Notes: a model not told the origin generated them from the sequence alone. A DNA stretch of 64,000 bases from UBA4416 sp964543545 (GCA_964543545.1 CAZIYT010000001.1:868001-932000), one strand, 5' to 3'; numbered from the stretch's first letter, positions 7,704-17,026 are shown. Numbers and translations are program-made.

Positions 7704-10700
7704 TTACTCTTTCAGTAGCTTAGTCCTGTACACCGGTTTATCGTTTTCCGAAACACTTATGAAATAGATTCCCTGGCTTTGCTGGGATAAGTCTACATCC
7801 CTGCGTTGCTCGATGCTGCCGCTGAGGATGAACTGCCCCAGGGAATTGTAAATGTCGAACCTGCCCTGATGGAGCTCACGGCCCGCGATGATCGTAAAGC
7901 GCCCGGTGTTTGGATTTGGATACAGCTGCAGCGAAAAGTCCGGATCCCCCGTTTCTTCTATCCCGGTGCAGGCGCTTACGGTAATTGTTGTCGCGGCCGA
8001 ACCGCTGCAGCCATTGGCATTCGAATAGACATAATTGACAACATGAGGGCCGGTGCCGGCAAGGGATGCGTTGAAGCTGCTACCGCTGACGCCTGTGCCG
8101 CTATAAACCCCGCCTGCCGGGCTGCCGTTGAGCGTGATGGTATTTCCCATGCAGGCAGCCTGGGCGCTTTGCAAAGATACGGTAGGAACGGCATCGATGC
8201 TGATGGTTTTGGTACCGTTGGAAATACATCCTCCGCTGATGACCTGTACGGATAGGGTTGCTACGCCCGAAGCCGCAGAGCCAAGCATCACATTCGAAAG
8301 GTTGTTGGGCCCTGAGATGGAAGCGTTGGACGCACTCCAGTTGTAGCTAGCTCCCGGAACAAGGCCGGCGCCATAGCTATTTAAAAAGGTGCTGCCTTTG
8401 CAAATGACCGGCGGGCCTGTAATAGCAGTGACTCCTGATAATACGGTGATGTTTTTAATCACAGGAGCCAGGGAATAGGTTCCAATGCTTAAGATCATTT
8501 TTACGCTGTAATTACCCGTTGACGGGAATGTATGATTGACCGTAAAGCCGCTGCCGGTTGTGCCATCCCCGAAGTTCCAGCTGGCAGTATACACCTGCCA
8601 GCAGCTGTCTACTGTAAATTTGAAGGAGTTGCAGGTTGTTTGAAAAGGCATGTAATCATTGGCAATCGGCTGTTTCTCATCGGCCTCCATAAAATTGGAT
8701 AATCCGCCGAATGGCCTTGTATCTGTAGGAAACACTAATGCTCCCGGAACATAAGCAGCGCTCGACAAACTATTGGCATTGATGATTCTGCCCATCGTGT
8801 TGTCAATATATTCGCTCTGGCTGACGTAAATATTATTATCGGGGCCATACTCAAAATCAAGAGAGTTCAGGCCTGCCGGGGCAGACATAGTTTGGAAGGT
8901 ATTGGCAGGGATATTGATCTGGTGGATATCCATGCCACCGACGCGGCTTTTTAAAACATAGGCGAGGCTGTCATTCAGGCTTAGGATAGCGCCGTAAGAA
9001 TAGCCGGGTACCGTGGTTGTCCCGATGGCCAGTTCATTCGTTAAGTTCCCGGTGCTTTGGTTGAAGTTGTATAAGTAAGCAAGCGCTCCGTAATCCCATC
9101 CTGCCTGGATCAGCTTATCCCCTTTCCGGTTCGAGCGGAACTGCCCGCTGTAGTTGATGTGGATATTATTGCTGACAGTGACCTTCGTTATTTTTTCCGG
9201 GCCGGCCTGCGTAACCAGCATCGCGTAAGCTCTGTTGGCATTCACCAGATTCGTCTTGGGCCTGCAAATGACCCAGTAGTCAATGCCATTGCAATGAGGT
9301 ACCGCTGTCAGCGATTCCGCATATTTCGCCGGTAAGGCCGGGTTCCGGAAACCCCTGCGTTGCGTCAGGGCCTTCGTGTTGGTATTATAAACGACATAGT
9401 AGATCGAATCTTCAAACATGGTATAATGCGTAGAGGTGATGATGATGTACCTCGCCGAATCGTTAGGGTAGGGAATGGCAATAACACCCGGAGAGGTTGA
9501 CCCCGTATTAAGATCAACCGGGAAGATCTGGCTGGTATTGATTTTCACGTGATTGTTGTCCCATAGGTCCGAGCAATTTGTATAGAACAATAAATTTCCT
9601 TTTTTATCGCTCATGCTCACCGTAGCGTCACGCCCCAGTGTGATGGTGGAGTGCGTCATGGCTGCTGTTCCGGTGGTAGCAACCGGTGTGCTGAAATCGA
9701 TCTCTCCGTATTCTCCGAAATACCAGTGAGAGCGGTTTAAGCGTGTCGAATCGATCGCGCAGTTGGCCACCTTCACCAGGAAGCTGTCTTTGGCAGTGAT
9801 CGTGCCATCACTCACCGTCAGGTAAGCCCAGTAGAGGCCCGGTGCGGAATAGGTAACCGATACGCTCTTCGTTACTGCTGTGGAAGGTGTTGCCCCTGCC
9901 ATGAGCCAACTGGTGCTGGTAGCGGTATTTCCTGTGGTCGGGTTTGAGAGCGTAAAGGCATTACCCGCACAGATGTTGTTGGTGCCGGGATTGATATTGG
10001 TCATTAAGAAGGGACTGACACAGCCTCCTGCGCCGATGACTCCTGTAGAGGCTAAGTTAGCCGTCTGCCATAAATTGAAACGGGCAGTGTTTAAGTGAGC
10101 CCACATCCGTTGCGTTTGGTTCATGGTAAAGGTATTCATGCAATCGTCGTCGGCATAGCTCATGTAGCTTTCGATCATATCGGATGTGGTCGTTCCCGTC
10201 GCATAAGAGGCGGTGCAGGTATTAGGCACTGGTAGGGAGCAGCTGATATTCTGGGTGGTGCAGGGCTCGGTGTCGCAAATGCCATCACCATTGAGGTCGC
10301 AGGCATCGGTGGCGGAGCCTGCTGCATTGCTTCCGGCACAGCCGCCTTCAAAAATGTGCATCAGGTTGAGATAGTGTCCCACCTCATGCGCCAGGATCTT
10401 ACCCTGGGTCAAGCCATAGCCGAGGTTGAAGTTATGGCCTGCCGAATTATCACCGATAATATCCGATCTCATGACCACGCCGTCCAAAGGAAAAGATCCC
10501 ATCAGCGGATTCGGCGCATAGCCCATCGTGACGCTGGCGCCGGAAGATCCATTAATGGAAGCCACTACCCAGATGTTCAGGTAATCACTGAAGGGAAAAT
10601 GTGCCGGCGTAGGATGGGTGAGCGCCGTGAGGGCAGTAGCACTGGCATTCGTCATGTTATGCTGCGCCGATGCATTATCGGCATAGCGCATCACACCGTA

Positions 10701-11165
10701 TTCGACACCGCCGGGACCATTGTAAAAGGCAGCGGAAGAAGGCTTCGTCGTTTTGGCCAAACAAAAGCGGATCGTCGTATTCTGGGCATAGGCCGGGTGT
10801 GTTTGTCCGTTGTATGCCGGATAGGATTTGCCGAAGGCCGCGTTGAGCGCATCCATTTGCGATACAATCTGGCTGTAGGAAATATTTGTACCGCTTCCAT
10901 AGGCATCACTGTTCAGATGCACCACATGAAACACCACCGGGATCACATAATTTGTAGCGGCGGAAGGCCTGGATGAAGCGGACGATCCATAGTGCGAGTC
11001 GATGTAATGCTTGATGGCGAGGTTGTTGTTGTTTTGAAGATCCTCATAATTGCGGATCGTATTTTTTTGTAATTGTTTAAAGGCTTCATCTCCGCAGGCA
11101 TGCTGTGCATTGAGCAGACAGGCATACAGAAGGGCGGGAATCAGAAAAAGAGATTTCAGAATCAT
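7704..11165 (-). CDS. Secreted M43 (pappalysin/cytophagalysin-type) metalloprotease with T9SS sorting domain
   Basis: This 1153-residue protein has a signal peptide (MILKSLFLIPALLYACLLNA), then a zinc metalloprotease domain. The zinc motif is HEVGHYLNLMH at residues 260-270, the HExxHxxN/GxxH form of family M43, with a Met-turn in the following SYMSYADDDC segment. Next come a PKD-like repeat (near 420-465), a long central region that reads like a WD/quinoprotein-type beta-propeller, a second PKD-like repeat (near 860-910, SWNFGDGTTGSG) and a C-terminal Por/type A sorting domain (LYPNPNTGRFTI...IYNSLGQ...YRTKLLKE). It should be exported by Sec and then by the type IX system. Transcribed alone after tRNA-His. 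Substrate unknown. Confidence 0.92.
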   Translation of the reverse strand: MILKSLFLIPALLYACLLNAQHACGDEAFKQLQKNTIRNYEDLQNNNNLAIKHYIDSHYGSSASSRPSAATNYVIPVVFHVVHLNSDAYGSGTNISYSQIVSQMDALNAAFGKSYPAYNGQTHPAYAQNTTIRFCLAKTTKPSSAAFYNGPGGVEYGVMRYADNASAQHNMTNASATALTALTHPTPAHFPFSDYLNIWVVASINGSSGASVTMGYAPNPLMGSFPLDGVVMRSDIIGDNSAGHNFNLGYGLTQGKILAHEVGHYLNLMHIFEGGCAGSNAAGSATDACDLNGDGICDTEPCTTQNISCSLPVPNTCTASYATGTTTSDMIESYMSYADDDCMNTFTMNQTQRMWAHLNTARFNLWQTANLASTGVIGAGGCVSPFLMTNINPGTNNICAGNAFTLSNPTTGNTATSTSWLMAGATPSTAVTKSVSVTYSAPGLYWAYLTVSDGTITAKDSFLVKVANCAIDSTRLNRSHWYFGEYGEIDFSTPVATTGTAAMTHSTITLGRDATVSMSDKKGNLLFYTNCSDLWDNNHVKINTSQIFPVDLNTGSTSPGVIAIPYPNDSARYIIITSTHYTMFEDSIYYVVYNTNTKALTQRRGFRNPALPAKYAESLTAVPHCNGIDYWVICRPKTNLVNANRAYAMLVTQAGPEKITKVTVSNNIHINYSGQFRSNRKGDKLIQAGWDYGALAYLYNFNQSTGNLTNELAIGTTTVPGYSYGAILSLNDSLAYVLKSRVGGMDIHQINIPANTFQTMSAPAGLNSLDFEYGPDNNIYVSQSEYIDNTMGRIINANSLSSAAYVPGALVFPTDTRPFGGLSNFMEADEKQPIANDYMPFQTTCNSFKFTVDSCWQVYTASWNFGDGTTGSGFTVNHTFPSTGNYSVKMILSIGTYSLAPVIKNITVLSGVTAITGPPVICKGSTFLNSYGAGLVPGASYNWSASNASISGPNNLSNVMLGSAASGVATLSVQVISGGCISNGTKTISIDAVPTVSLQSAQAACMGNTITLNGSPAGGVYSGTGVSGSSFNASLAGTGPHVVNYVYSNANGCSGSAATTITVSACTGIEETGDPDFSLQLYPNPNTGRFTIIAGRELHQGRFDIYNSLGQFILSGSIEQRRDVDLSQQSQGIYFISVSENDKPVYRTKLLKE

Positions 11166-11289
11166 GGTGTAGTGGTTTTTTCAGTGCTATTCCGAAAAGG
11201 TATAAAATTTAATAGCCCGAAGCATGAATGACCTCGGGGTATTAAGGAAGTAATACCTGAACGGCAGGAATGAATGAGTAAACGGAATA

Positions 11290-12849
11290 CTATTTTTTGT
11301 AATTCACCATATAATGCAATCCGATAGACTCCTTGCGGCGGATAGCATGCTTGATGATGAGGTAGCCGATGCAGATCAGGTTCCGCAGCTCACCCAGCTT
11401 TTGGGTCACAGTCGTTTGCTCGTAGAGCGCTTCGTTTTCCTTATACAAAATTTCCAGGCGATCGAAGGCCCGTTTCAGGCGAAGCTCGGAGCGAACGATG
11501 CCCACATAGTTGCTCATGATCTGCTGCACTTCCCGCTGCGATTGGGTGATGAGCACCATCTCTTCGGCATGCTCTGTTCCCTCGGCGTTCCAGTTGGGCA
11601 GGTTTTCTTCAAAGGAAATGTCGCTGATAATCGCATTAGTCGTTTCTGCCGCGCGGTGCGCAAATACCACGGCTTCCAGCAGGGAATTGCTGGCCAGGCG
11701 GTTGGCGCCGTGCAGGCCGGTGCAGGCGCATTCGCCTATGGCAAAGAGGTTGCCGATGCTCGAGCGCCCTTGCTTATCGACTAAAATTCCGCCGCAGAGG
11801 TAATGCATGGCAGGAACTACCGGGATCATCTTCACGAAAGGATCGATGCCCAGGCTCATGCACTTGTTATAAATATTAGGAAAATGCTCGATGAAGGCCT
11901 TGCGGTCGAGGTGCCTGCAATCGAGGAACACAAAATCCTCCCCGCGCATCTTCAGCTCGTTGTCAATGGCGCGGGCCACAATGTCGCGCGGGGCCAGCGA
12001 CAGGCGCTCGTCGTACTTATGCATGAACTCTTTCCCATCCATCGTTTTCAGCACAGCGCCGAAGCCGCGGATGGCCTCCGTGATCAGGAAGCTGGGATGC
12101 TCGCCCGGGTTATACAGGGAGGTGGGGTGAAACTGCACAAACTCCATATCCTTCACACGGCCCTTGGCCCTGTACACCATGGCAATACCGTCGCCGGTGG
12201 CAATGGTAGGATTGGTGGTATTGGCATACACATGCCCGGCGCCACCGGTAGCCATCACCGTTATGCGGGCCAGCACCGTGTCGATCTTTTGCGTTTTGGT
12301 ATTTAAAATGTAAGCGCCGAAGCATTTCACATCTTCCGTGTGAGACGTTACCACCTGCCCCAGGTGATGCTGCGTGAGAATGTCGATGGCGTAATGATGG
12401 TCGAGCACCGTGATGTTCTTATGCTTACGCACCTGTGAGATCAGTGCCCGCTCGATCTCGTAGCCGGTAATGTCTTTATAATGGAGGATGCGGTGCTCCG
12501 AGTGCCCGCCTTCCTTGGCGAGGTCGTATTGCCCTTCGCGCGTCTTGTCGAAATTGGCGCCGAGCGTAATGAGCTCCTGCACACGCTCTGTGCCTTCGGT
12601 GACCACGATCCTCACCGTTTCCGGGTCGTTGAGATGGGCGCCGGCCACCAGCGTGTCTTCAATGTGCTTTTCGATGCTGTCGCCCTCGTGCCATACAGCG
12701 GCAATACCGCCCTGGGCATATTTGGTGTTCGATTCGTCCTCGTTGCTTTTGGTGACAATGAATACCCTGCTCTGGTCTGCCACCTTCAGGGCATAACTCA
12801 GGCCGGCAATGCCGCTTCCAATGATCAGAACATCTGTTTTTTGCTGCAT
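11290..12849 (-). CDS. nadB: L-aspartate oxidase
   Basis: NadB oxidises L-aspartate to iminoaspartate with FAD, the first step of de novo NAD synthesis. The 519 residues start with the FAD-binding GxGxxG motif (DVLIIGSGIAGLSYALK) and contain the family signatures YAQGGIAAVW near residue 45, EGGHSEHRILHYKD near 113-126, EFVQFHPTSLY near 235, PVVPAMHYLCGGILVD near 344-359 and GANRLASNSLLEAVVFAHRA near 380-400. Length agrees with the family. It is divergent from the Nfu gene across a 125-bp intergenic region. nadA and nadC are not in the window. Confidence 0.97.
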   Translation of the reverse strand: MQQKTDVLIIGSGIAGLSYALKVADQSRVFIVTKSNEDESNTKYAQGGIAAVWHEGDSIEKHIEDTLVAGAHLNDPETVRIVVTEGTERVQELITLGANFDKTREGQYDLAKEGGHSEHRILHYKDITGYEIERALISQVRKHKNITVLDHHYAIDILTQHHLGQVVTSHTEDVKCFGAYILNTKTQKIDTVLARITVMATGGAGHVYANTTNPTIATGDGIAMVYRAKGRVKDMEFVQFHPTSLYNPGEHPSFLITEAIRGFGAVLKTMDGKEFMHKYDERLSLAPRDIVARAIDNELKMRGEDFVFLDCRHLDRKAFIEHFPNIYNKCMSLGIDPFVKMIPVVPAMHYLCGGILVDKQGRSSIGNLFAIGECACTGLHGANRLASNSLLEAVVFAHRAAETTNAIISDISFEENLPNWNAEGTEHAEEMVLITQSQREVQQIMSNYVGIVRSELRLKRAFDRLEILYKENEALYEQTTVTQKLGELRNLICIGYLIIKHAIRRKESIGLHYMVNYKK

Positions 12850-12879
12850 GGTGCAAACAGTTTTTAGGCTTTGAACGGG

Positions 12880-12911
12880 CTAATTTAGACTTAATTTGAA
12901 CTATATACAAA
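12880..12911 (-). promoter_or_regulatory. Putative Bacteroidota-type promoter of nadB
   Basis: On the minus strand a -33 element TTTG (12911-12908) and a -7 element TAAATTAG (12887-12880; consensus TAnnTTTG) are separated by 20 nt. The -7 element lies about 30 bp before the nadB start codon. The match at the last bases is imperfect. Confidence 0.45.
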
Positions 12912-12974
12912 CTCATTTGTTTCCATAAATATCATGAATTCACCGTATCTTTACCCGATCAATTAATTTACAAA

Positions 12975-13598
12975 ATGGAGACTGCCATTCCTTATACCAT
13001 GTACATCGAAGCCACACCAAATCCGGCTTCCATGAAATTTGTCGCTAACAAACTGCTGATCACCGAAAAGGGTGCCAGCGCGGAGTATAAGAACATCAGC
13101 GAAACGCAGACAGCGCCCATTGCGGCTAAGCTGTTCCAGTTCCCTTTTGTGAAAACCGTTTTCATTTCCGCCAATTACGTGACCATCACCAAAACCGATG
13201 CGGTGGATTGGGATGAAATTACCCTGGAAATCCGCGTCTTCCTGACCGATTACCTCAATGCGGGTAACCTGATCATCACCGCCCTGCCGCAGCAGGAAGT
13301 AGCGGTCGACAATAGCTTTACCGAAACCAAGACCATCAGCACACAACATGCTGCTCCGAAAGATGAGGTAGAAATTAAGATCATCGAAGTGCTCGATCAA
13401 TACATCCGCCCGGCCGTAGAAAACGACGGTGGCCTCATTACCTTCAAAGACCTGAAAGACGGCGTGGTAACCGTACAGATGCGCGGTGCCTGCAGCGGCT
13501 GCCCAAGCAGCACCATGACCTTGAAAGCGGGCATCGAAGCCTTGCTGAAACGCCTTTTGCCCGATGCGGTGAAAGAGGTGGTGAGCGAAGCGATGTAA
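12975..13598 (+). CDS. NifU-like (Nfu-type) iron-sulfur cluster scaffold/carrier
   Basis: This 207-residue protein has the two-domain Nfu layout. An N-terminal Nfu_N domain (about 8-95) begins MYIEATPNPASMKFVANK; the C-terminal NifU domain (about 128-205) contains IRPAVENDGG and the cluster-ligating CxxC motif in GACSGCPSSTMTLKAGIEALL. Such proteins bind a [4Fe-4S] cluster and hand it to apo-enzymes. The start ATG at 12975 gives the conserved N terminus. It diverges from nadB; quinolinate synthase (NadA) is a 4Fe-4S enzyme, so a link to NAD synthesis is possible but is only an inference. Confidence 0.93.
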   Translation: METAIPYTMYIEATPNPASMKFVANKLLITEKGASAEYKNISETQTAPIAAKLFQFPFVKTVFISANYVTITKTDAVDWDEITLEIRVFLTDYLNAGNLIITALPQQEVAVDNSFTETKTISTQHAAPKDEVEIKIIEVLDQYIRPAVENDGGLITFKDLKDGVVTVQMRGACSGCPSSTMTLKAGIEALLKRLLPDAVKEVVSEAM

Positions 13599-13605
13599 TC
13601 CTCTA

Positions 13606-13623
13606 ACCACATAGGCACATAGA
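13606..13623 (+). repeat. Left copy of 18-bp inverted repeat
   Basis: The sequence is ACCACATAGGCACATAGA. Its perfect reverse complement lies at 14151-14168. With the preceding TA it reads TAACC(A)CATAG..., which resembles the TAACCGCAGAG repeats near the GxxExxY gene at 45-47 kb. Confidence 0.85.
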
Positions 13624-13742
13624 GAGCAGAGAGAACGGAAAGAGATCATAGAGTTGGCGTATTAAAGACTCTGGTAGTTTTATAGTCCCGTCAAGGCAAT
13701 GTCATTAAGTTAGTGACAACTGAATGAAGAATCAGAGAGGCA

Positions 13743-13928
13743 GAATGTTTGGCTCCTACGGAGCCAGAATGACCATCGCTCTGTTTTTTTAATGATGTGT
13801 TGCTCCTAACGGAGCAATTTATTTAACACCAAATGTTTAAAGATTATTCCCTTGCTCCGTTAGGAGCAAAACGTTATTAATACACCCCGAACCAAAAACA
13901 CTTCTGGCTCCGTAGGAGCCAAACATTT
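13743..13928. repeat. Four GGCTCC/GCTCC-type palindromes
   Basis: Units are GGCTCC-TAC-GGAGCC (13751-13765, preceded by AATGTTT), TGCTCC-TAAC-GGAGCA (13801-13816), TTGCTCC-GTTA-GGAGCAA (13852-13869) and GGCTCC-GTA-GGAGCC followed by AAACATTT (13906-13928). The first is inverted relative to the last. Related units lie at 3199-3271. Confidence 0.85.
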
Positions 13929-14001
13929 ATCTTAAATAATGACTTTGCCCCTCAGGTACGCCCTATTGTTCTATCCCACATCATCATTCGCAACACCATG
14001 T

Positions 14002-14070
14002 TCAACCCCTTCAGGGTTGAGAATTTAGGATCGGTTCTTTTTTTATGGATAGTGAAGCCCTTCAGGCTTC
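14002..14070. repeat. Two palindromes with identical CTTCA loop
   Basis: TCAACCC-CTTCA-GGGTTGA (14002-14020) and GAAGCC-CTTCA-GGCTTC (14054-14070) share the loop but have different, self-complementary arms. Arm changes that preserve pairing suggest selection or a mechanism acting on a hairpin. Confidence 0.75.
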
Positions 14071-14150
14071 AGCTTAATGAAACTATCACATGTTGTTCCG
14101 GGGCCTCCCTTGCCTCTGCTTTCCTGGATGCTTATCCCTTTCTCTATGTT

Positions 14151-14168
14151 TCTATGTGCCTATGTGGT
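14151..14168 (-). repeat. Right copy of 18-bp inverted repeat
   Basis: Reverse complement of the 13606-13623 sequence, lying 14 bp before the stop codon of the receptor gene (minus strand). Confidence 0.85.
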
Positions 14169-14181
14169 CGACCGGTTCCAA

Positions 14182-16587
14182 TTAAAACTTATAACTGTAA
14201 CCTACCCGGATGACCTGCGTTTCGTAGTAATCGGCGCTGTTGTAATAGAAGCCATCGCCCTGGATCTGTTTCCGGATCACCATGGTATTCAGCAGGTCGG
14301 TGGCATTCAGGAACACTTCTCCTTTTCCTTTCTGGATCCGTGTTTTAATTCCCGCATCCAATGAAAAGCGCTCGCCGATTTTTCCCTGAGGGACCAGGTC
14401 CGGTGCCAGGTATACCGCAGTAAGCTGTGCATCGCTTGTTTTAGAAAGATGAAAAGTATTGTTGAATTTGAGGTTTCCGGAATAAATTTCCTGTGCACCG
14501 GCAGAGAAGGTATGCACCACAGGATAGAGGTTCGTTACCGTGAAAGCCTCAATGCGGTTGCGGTAGGCATTCACATTCAGGTTGAAGGAATACCAGGGCG
14601 CGGCTTCCTGTGTGAGGATGAGCTCCACACCTGTATTATAGCTCCGGTTCACATTCTGGAAAATGGCGTAGATCAGGTTGCTGCCCGGAACCGTGGTGGA
14701 GATGCGGGTGATGGTACCGTCTGCGATCCGGTGGTAGAGCGCCGAGTAGAAGTAGCCTTTTTTCCAGTTGCCTTTGTAGGCCAGATCAAAAGAGTTGGTG
14801 AACTGGGGCTTGAGCGCAGGATTACCGACCTTGATAATTTCCGCATCATCGTATTTCGGGAAGATCCGGATGTCAACTTCATTGGGGCGGTCGACGCGGC
14901 GGTTGTAGAACAGCGATACTTTATTGCGGTCATTGAACTTGTAGGCAAAGCGAAGCGTCGGGAAAGGCTGCGTATAGCTGTAGCCATCGCTTTTGTAGGT
15001 GCGGTGCCCGGGGTTCACATCGTATTTCAGATCCACGTATTCCACGCGCAGGCCCAGCTCCGCTTCTACATGTTTGGTTTCATAAATGTAGTTTCCATAC
15101 AGCGCCGGAATAATTTCCCTGTAAGTGGCCCAACCGCCGGCAGTCGAATCAAGCGGTGAATTGATCCCCGGATAGAACTGCATGTTGGTAGGAATGTCGC
15201 GCTTCCGGGCTTTCAAGCCTGTTTCCAGGCGCCCGTATTTTAAAGGCTTGATATAATCCATCGTCAGGTCGGCAATCTGCTCGTCGGAGAGCAGCTTGAA
15301 GGCATCGCGCCCGGTATAGGCCGGAAGAATGTTATCGAAGAAGTACTTTTCGTCTTCCCGGTGGAAAGTATAATTGAAGCCGATGTTGAGCAGGTGCCCG
15401 GCCTGCCTGAACTTATGCTGGTAGGCGGCCGTAGCCATCACCGTGGTTTTCAGCTCGTCTTCCAGGAACTGCCACAGGCGCAGGCGCTCCGACAGATCGG
15501 CATTAAAGAAAGGCTCATCGCCGTGGTCGATGATTTTCTCGCTCCCGAATAATCCCGAAACCGTCAGGGTGTTGTGTTCATTGATCGTCCAGTCGAGCCC
15601 GGCTTTGACATTGGTGAAATGCGTGTTGCGGTTCCGCTTGGTCTGTTGGCGGATCACGGTGCCGTCGTCATAATAGCGGTCTACAAATTCGTTTTTGTTG
15701 AGCGTTTCTGTGTACAGGTAGTCGGCCTGTATAAAAGCGTTGATCTTATTCTTCCGGTAATTCAGGGAAACGGAAGGATTGAACTTGGGGGTGTATTGGT
15801 ATTGCGGCCTGATGCCGGGAAGGTTTTCCTTCTTCACCCACAGGGCCCCCAATCCGCCGGCCAGTCCCACTTTCCCGTTGAAGCCGTTGCGGTTATTTTT
15901 TTTCATGATGATATTAATGATTCCTGCATTTCCATTCGCATCGTATTTGGAAGAAGGATTATTGATGATCTCTATTTTTTCGATCGCAGAAGCCGGGATA
16001 TTATCAAGCCCGTACTGGCTGCCGAATCCCGTTAAGGCGGTTTGTTTCCCGTCTACCAGGATGGTTACTTTTTCGCTGCCGCGTAGCTGGACCTTGCCTT
16101 CCTGTACCGTGACTCCCGGCAGGTTCTGCATGGTCTGCAATACCGATCCTCCACTCTGGCTGATGTTGTCTTCCACCGAAAAAGTTTTCTTATCCATCCT
16201 GCCGCTCACATCATCCTGTTTGGCGCTTACTTCTATTTCTGCCAGGGCATTGGTGTTTTCTTCCAGCTCCAGGGCTGAAACATCCAGGAATTCGGAGAGC
16301 GTGCCGATATACAAAGGCTGTTTATGAGGTTTGTAGCCGATAAAGGAAGCCTCGAGGACATAATTGCCGGGCCTGATGCCGTTGATGGTAAAGCGGCCTT
16401 CTTCATTGCTGATCGTGCCGGTAATGAAGGCAGAATCACGTTCTGCTTTGACAACCACACTCACGAAAGGAAGCGCTGTTTTGGCCGTTTTATCTTTGAT
16501 TATACCGGATACCGTAACGGATGCAACCTGGGAAAACGCTAAACATTTTCCCAGGATGATGCCTATAATCAGAAACAGAGGACGCAT
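14182..16587 (-). CDS. TonB-dependent receptor-like outer-membrane beta-barrel protein
   Basis: The 801-residue protein has a signal peptide (MRPLFLIIGIILGKCLAFSQ), a carboxypeptidase-regulatory-like beta-sandwich at about 25-105 (VSGIIKDKTAKTALPFVSV...GYKPHKQPL), a plug domain at about 130-240 (VLQTMQNLPGVTVQ, LRGSEKVTILVDGK, IEIINNPSSKYDANGNAGII) and a long beta-barrel of the OMP_b-brl_3 type ending in the aromatic VIRVGYSYKF. Members are thought to transport or sense ligands in the outer membrane; the substrate is unknown. It lies 10 bp downstream of the PepSY-like gene and in the same cluster as an OmpR-type two-component system, which probably controls it. Confidence 0.9.
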   Translation of the reverse strand: MRPLFLIIGIILGKCLAFSQVASVTVSGIIKDKTAKTALPFVSVVVKAERDSAFITGTISNEEGRFTINGIRPGNYVLEASFIGYKPHKQPLYIGTLSEFLDVSALELEENTNALAEIEVSAKQDDVSGRMDKKTFSVEDNISQSGGSVLQTMQNLPGVTVQEGKVQLRGSEKVTILVDGKQTALTGFGSQYGLDNIPASAIEKIEIINNPSSKYDANGNAGIINIIMKKNNRNGFNGKVGLAGGLGALWVKKENLPGIRPQYQYTPKFNPSVSLNYRKNKINAFIQADYLYTETLNKNEFVDRYYDDGTVIRQQTKRNRNTHFTNVKAGLDWTINEHNTLTVSGLFGSEKIIDHGDEPFFNADLSERLRLWQFLEDELKTTVMATAAYQHKFRQAGHLLNIGFNYTFHREDEKYFFDNILPAYTGRDAFKLLSDEQIADLTMDYIKPLKYGRLETGLKARKRDIPTNMQFYPGINSPLDSTAGGWATYREIIPALYGNYIYETKHVEAELGLRVEYVDLKYDVNPGHRTYKSDGYSYTQPFPTLRFAYKFNDRNKVSLFYNRRVDRPNEVDIRIFPKYDDAEIIKVGNPALKPQFTNSFDLAYKGNWKKGYFYSALYHRIADGTITRISTTVPGSNLIYAIFQNVNRSYNTGVELILTQEAAPWYSFNLNVNAYRNRIEAFTVTNLYPVVHTFSAGAQEIYSGNLKFNNTFHLSKTSDAQLTAVYLAPDLVPQGKIGERFSLDAGIKTRIQKGKGEVFLNATDLLNTMVIRKQIQGDGFYYNSADYYETQVIRVGYSYKF

Positions 16588-16597
16588 GGCTCAGTTC

Positions 16598-17026
16598 TTA
16601 TTCTTTGCTTTCTTTCAGAAATGTACCGGTTGCGTCAAAGATCAGGTCCTTGCCTTTGATCCCGGCTTCGTAAGTAACGGTGCCTTTGGCATCCGTGATC
16701 TTTGCCGCTTCTTTGATGGATTGGCCTTTGTAATGTTCTCTCACATAATCGCTTGCTTTTTTCGGCAATTCGGAAACAGCGATCTCTATTTCCATTTCGA
16801 GGATGGTCCCCTGGGCATTCAGTAACACCGACTGCTCGGTTTTTCCCTGTTCGAATTCAGCTTCGAAGTTATCGCCTTCTTTTTCCCATTTTACATCTTT
16901 GGCATCGGGATGCGCTTTTTGGAAAGCCGATTTTACAAGGGCAGGAATATCCTTATCCTGTTTGTTTTGTGCGAAGCCGCAGCCTGTAATCAGGCTTGCT
17001 GCCATCATGATCATAACGTGTTTCAT
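16598..17026 (-). CDS. PepSY-like periplasmic protein
   Basis: From the ATG at 17026 the product has 142 residues with signal peptide MKHVMIMMAASLITGCGFAQ (a Cys in GCGF may be a lipobox, though AQ cleavage is equally plausible). The body holds two beta-lactamase-inhibitor/PepSY-like repeats: AFQKAHPDAKDVKWEKEGDN with FEAEFEQGKTEQSVLLNAQG, then ASDYVREHYKGQSIKEAAKI with YEAGIKGKDLIFDATGTF. Earlier in-frame starts would overlap the kinase gene and spoil the signal peptide. A 19-bp direct-repeat site lies 40 bp upstream of the ATG. It is the first gene of a probable two-gene unit with the receptor. Such proteins often accompany two-component systems in Bacteroidota. Confidence 0.85.
   Translation of the reverse strand: MKHVMIMMAASLITGCGFAQNKQDKDIPALVKSAFQKAHPDAKDVKWEKEGDNFEAEFEQGKTEQSVLLNAQGTILEMEIEIAVSELPKKASDYVREHYKGQSIKEAAKITDAKGTVTYEAGIKGKDLIFDATGTFLKESKE

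Larger units (their letters stand above)
13599..14181. other. 583-bp gene-free repeat block
   Basis: No credible gene lies here. The block carries an 18-bp inverted repeat at its two ends (13606-13623 and 14151-14168), four GGCTCC/GCTCC-type palindromes, two CTTCA-loop palindromes, and A+T-rich filler. The inverted repeats sit almost exactly at the ends of the flanking genes (nfu stop at 13598, receptor stop at 14182). Confidence 0.8.

Noticed and set aside
10356..10976. 206-codon plus-strand reading frame opposite the metalloprotease gene
   Set aside because: It lies fully antisense to a well-supported protease domain with intact zinc motif; the translation (rich in His, Arg and Ile) has no domain.
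14449..15159. 236-codon plus-strand frame inside the receptor gene
   Set aside because: Antisense shadow of the beta-barrel coding sequence; no start context or family.
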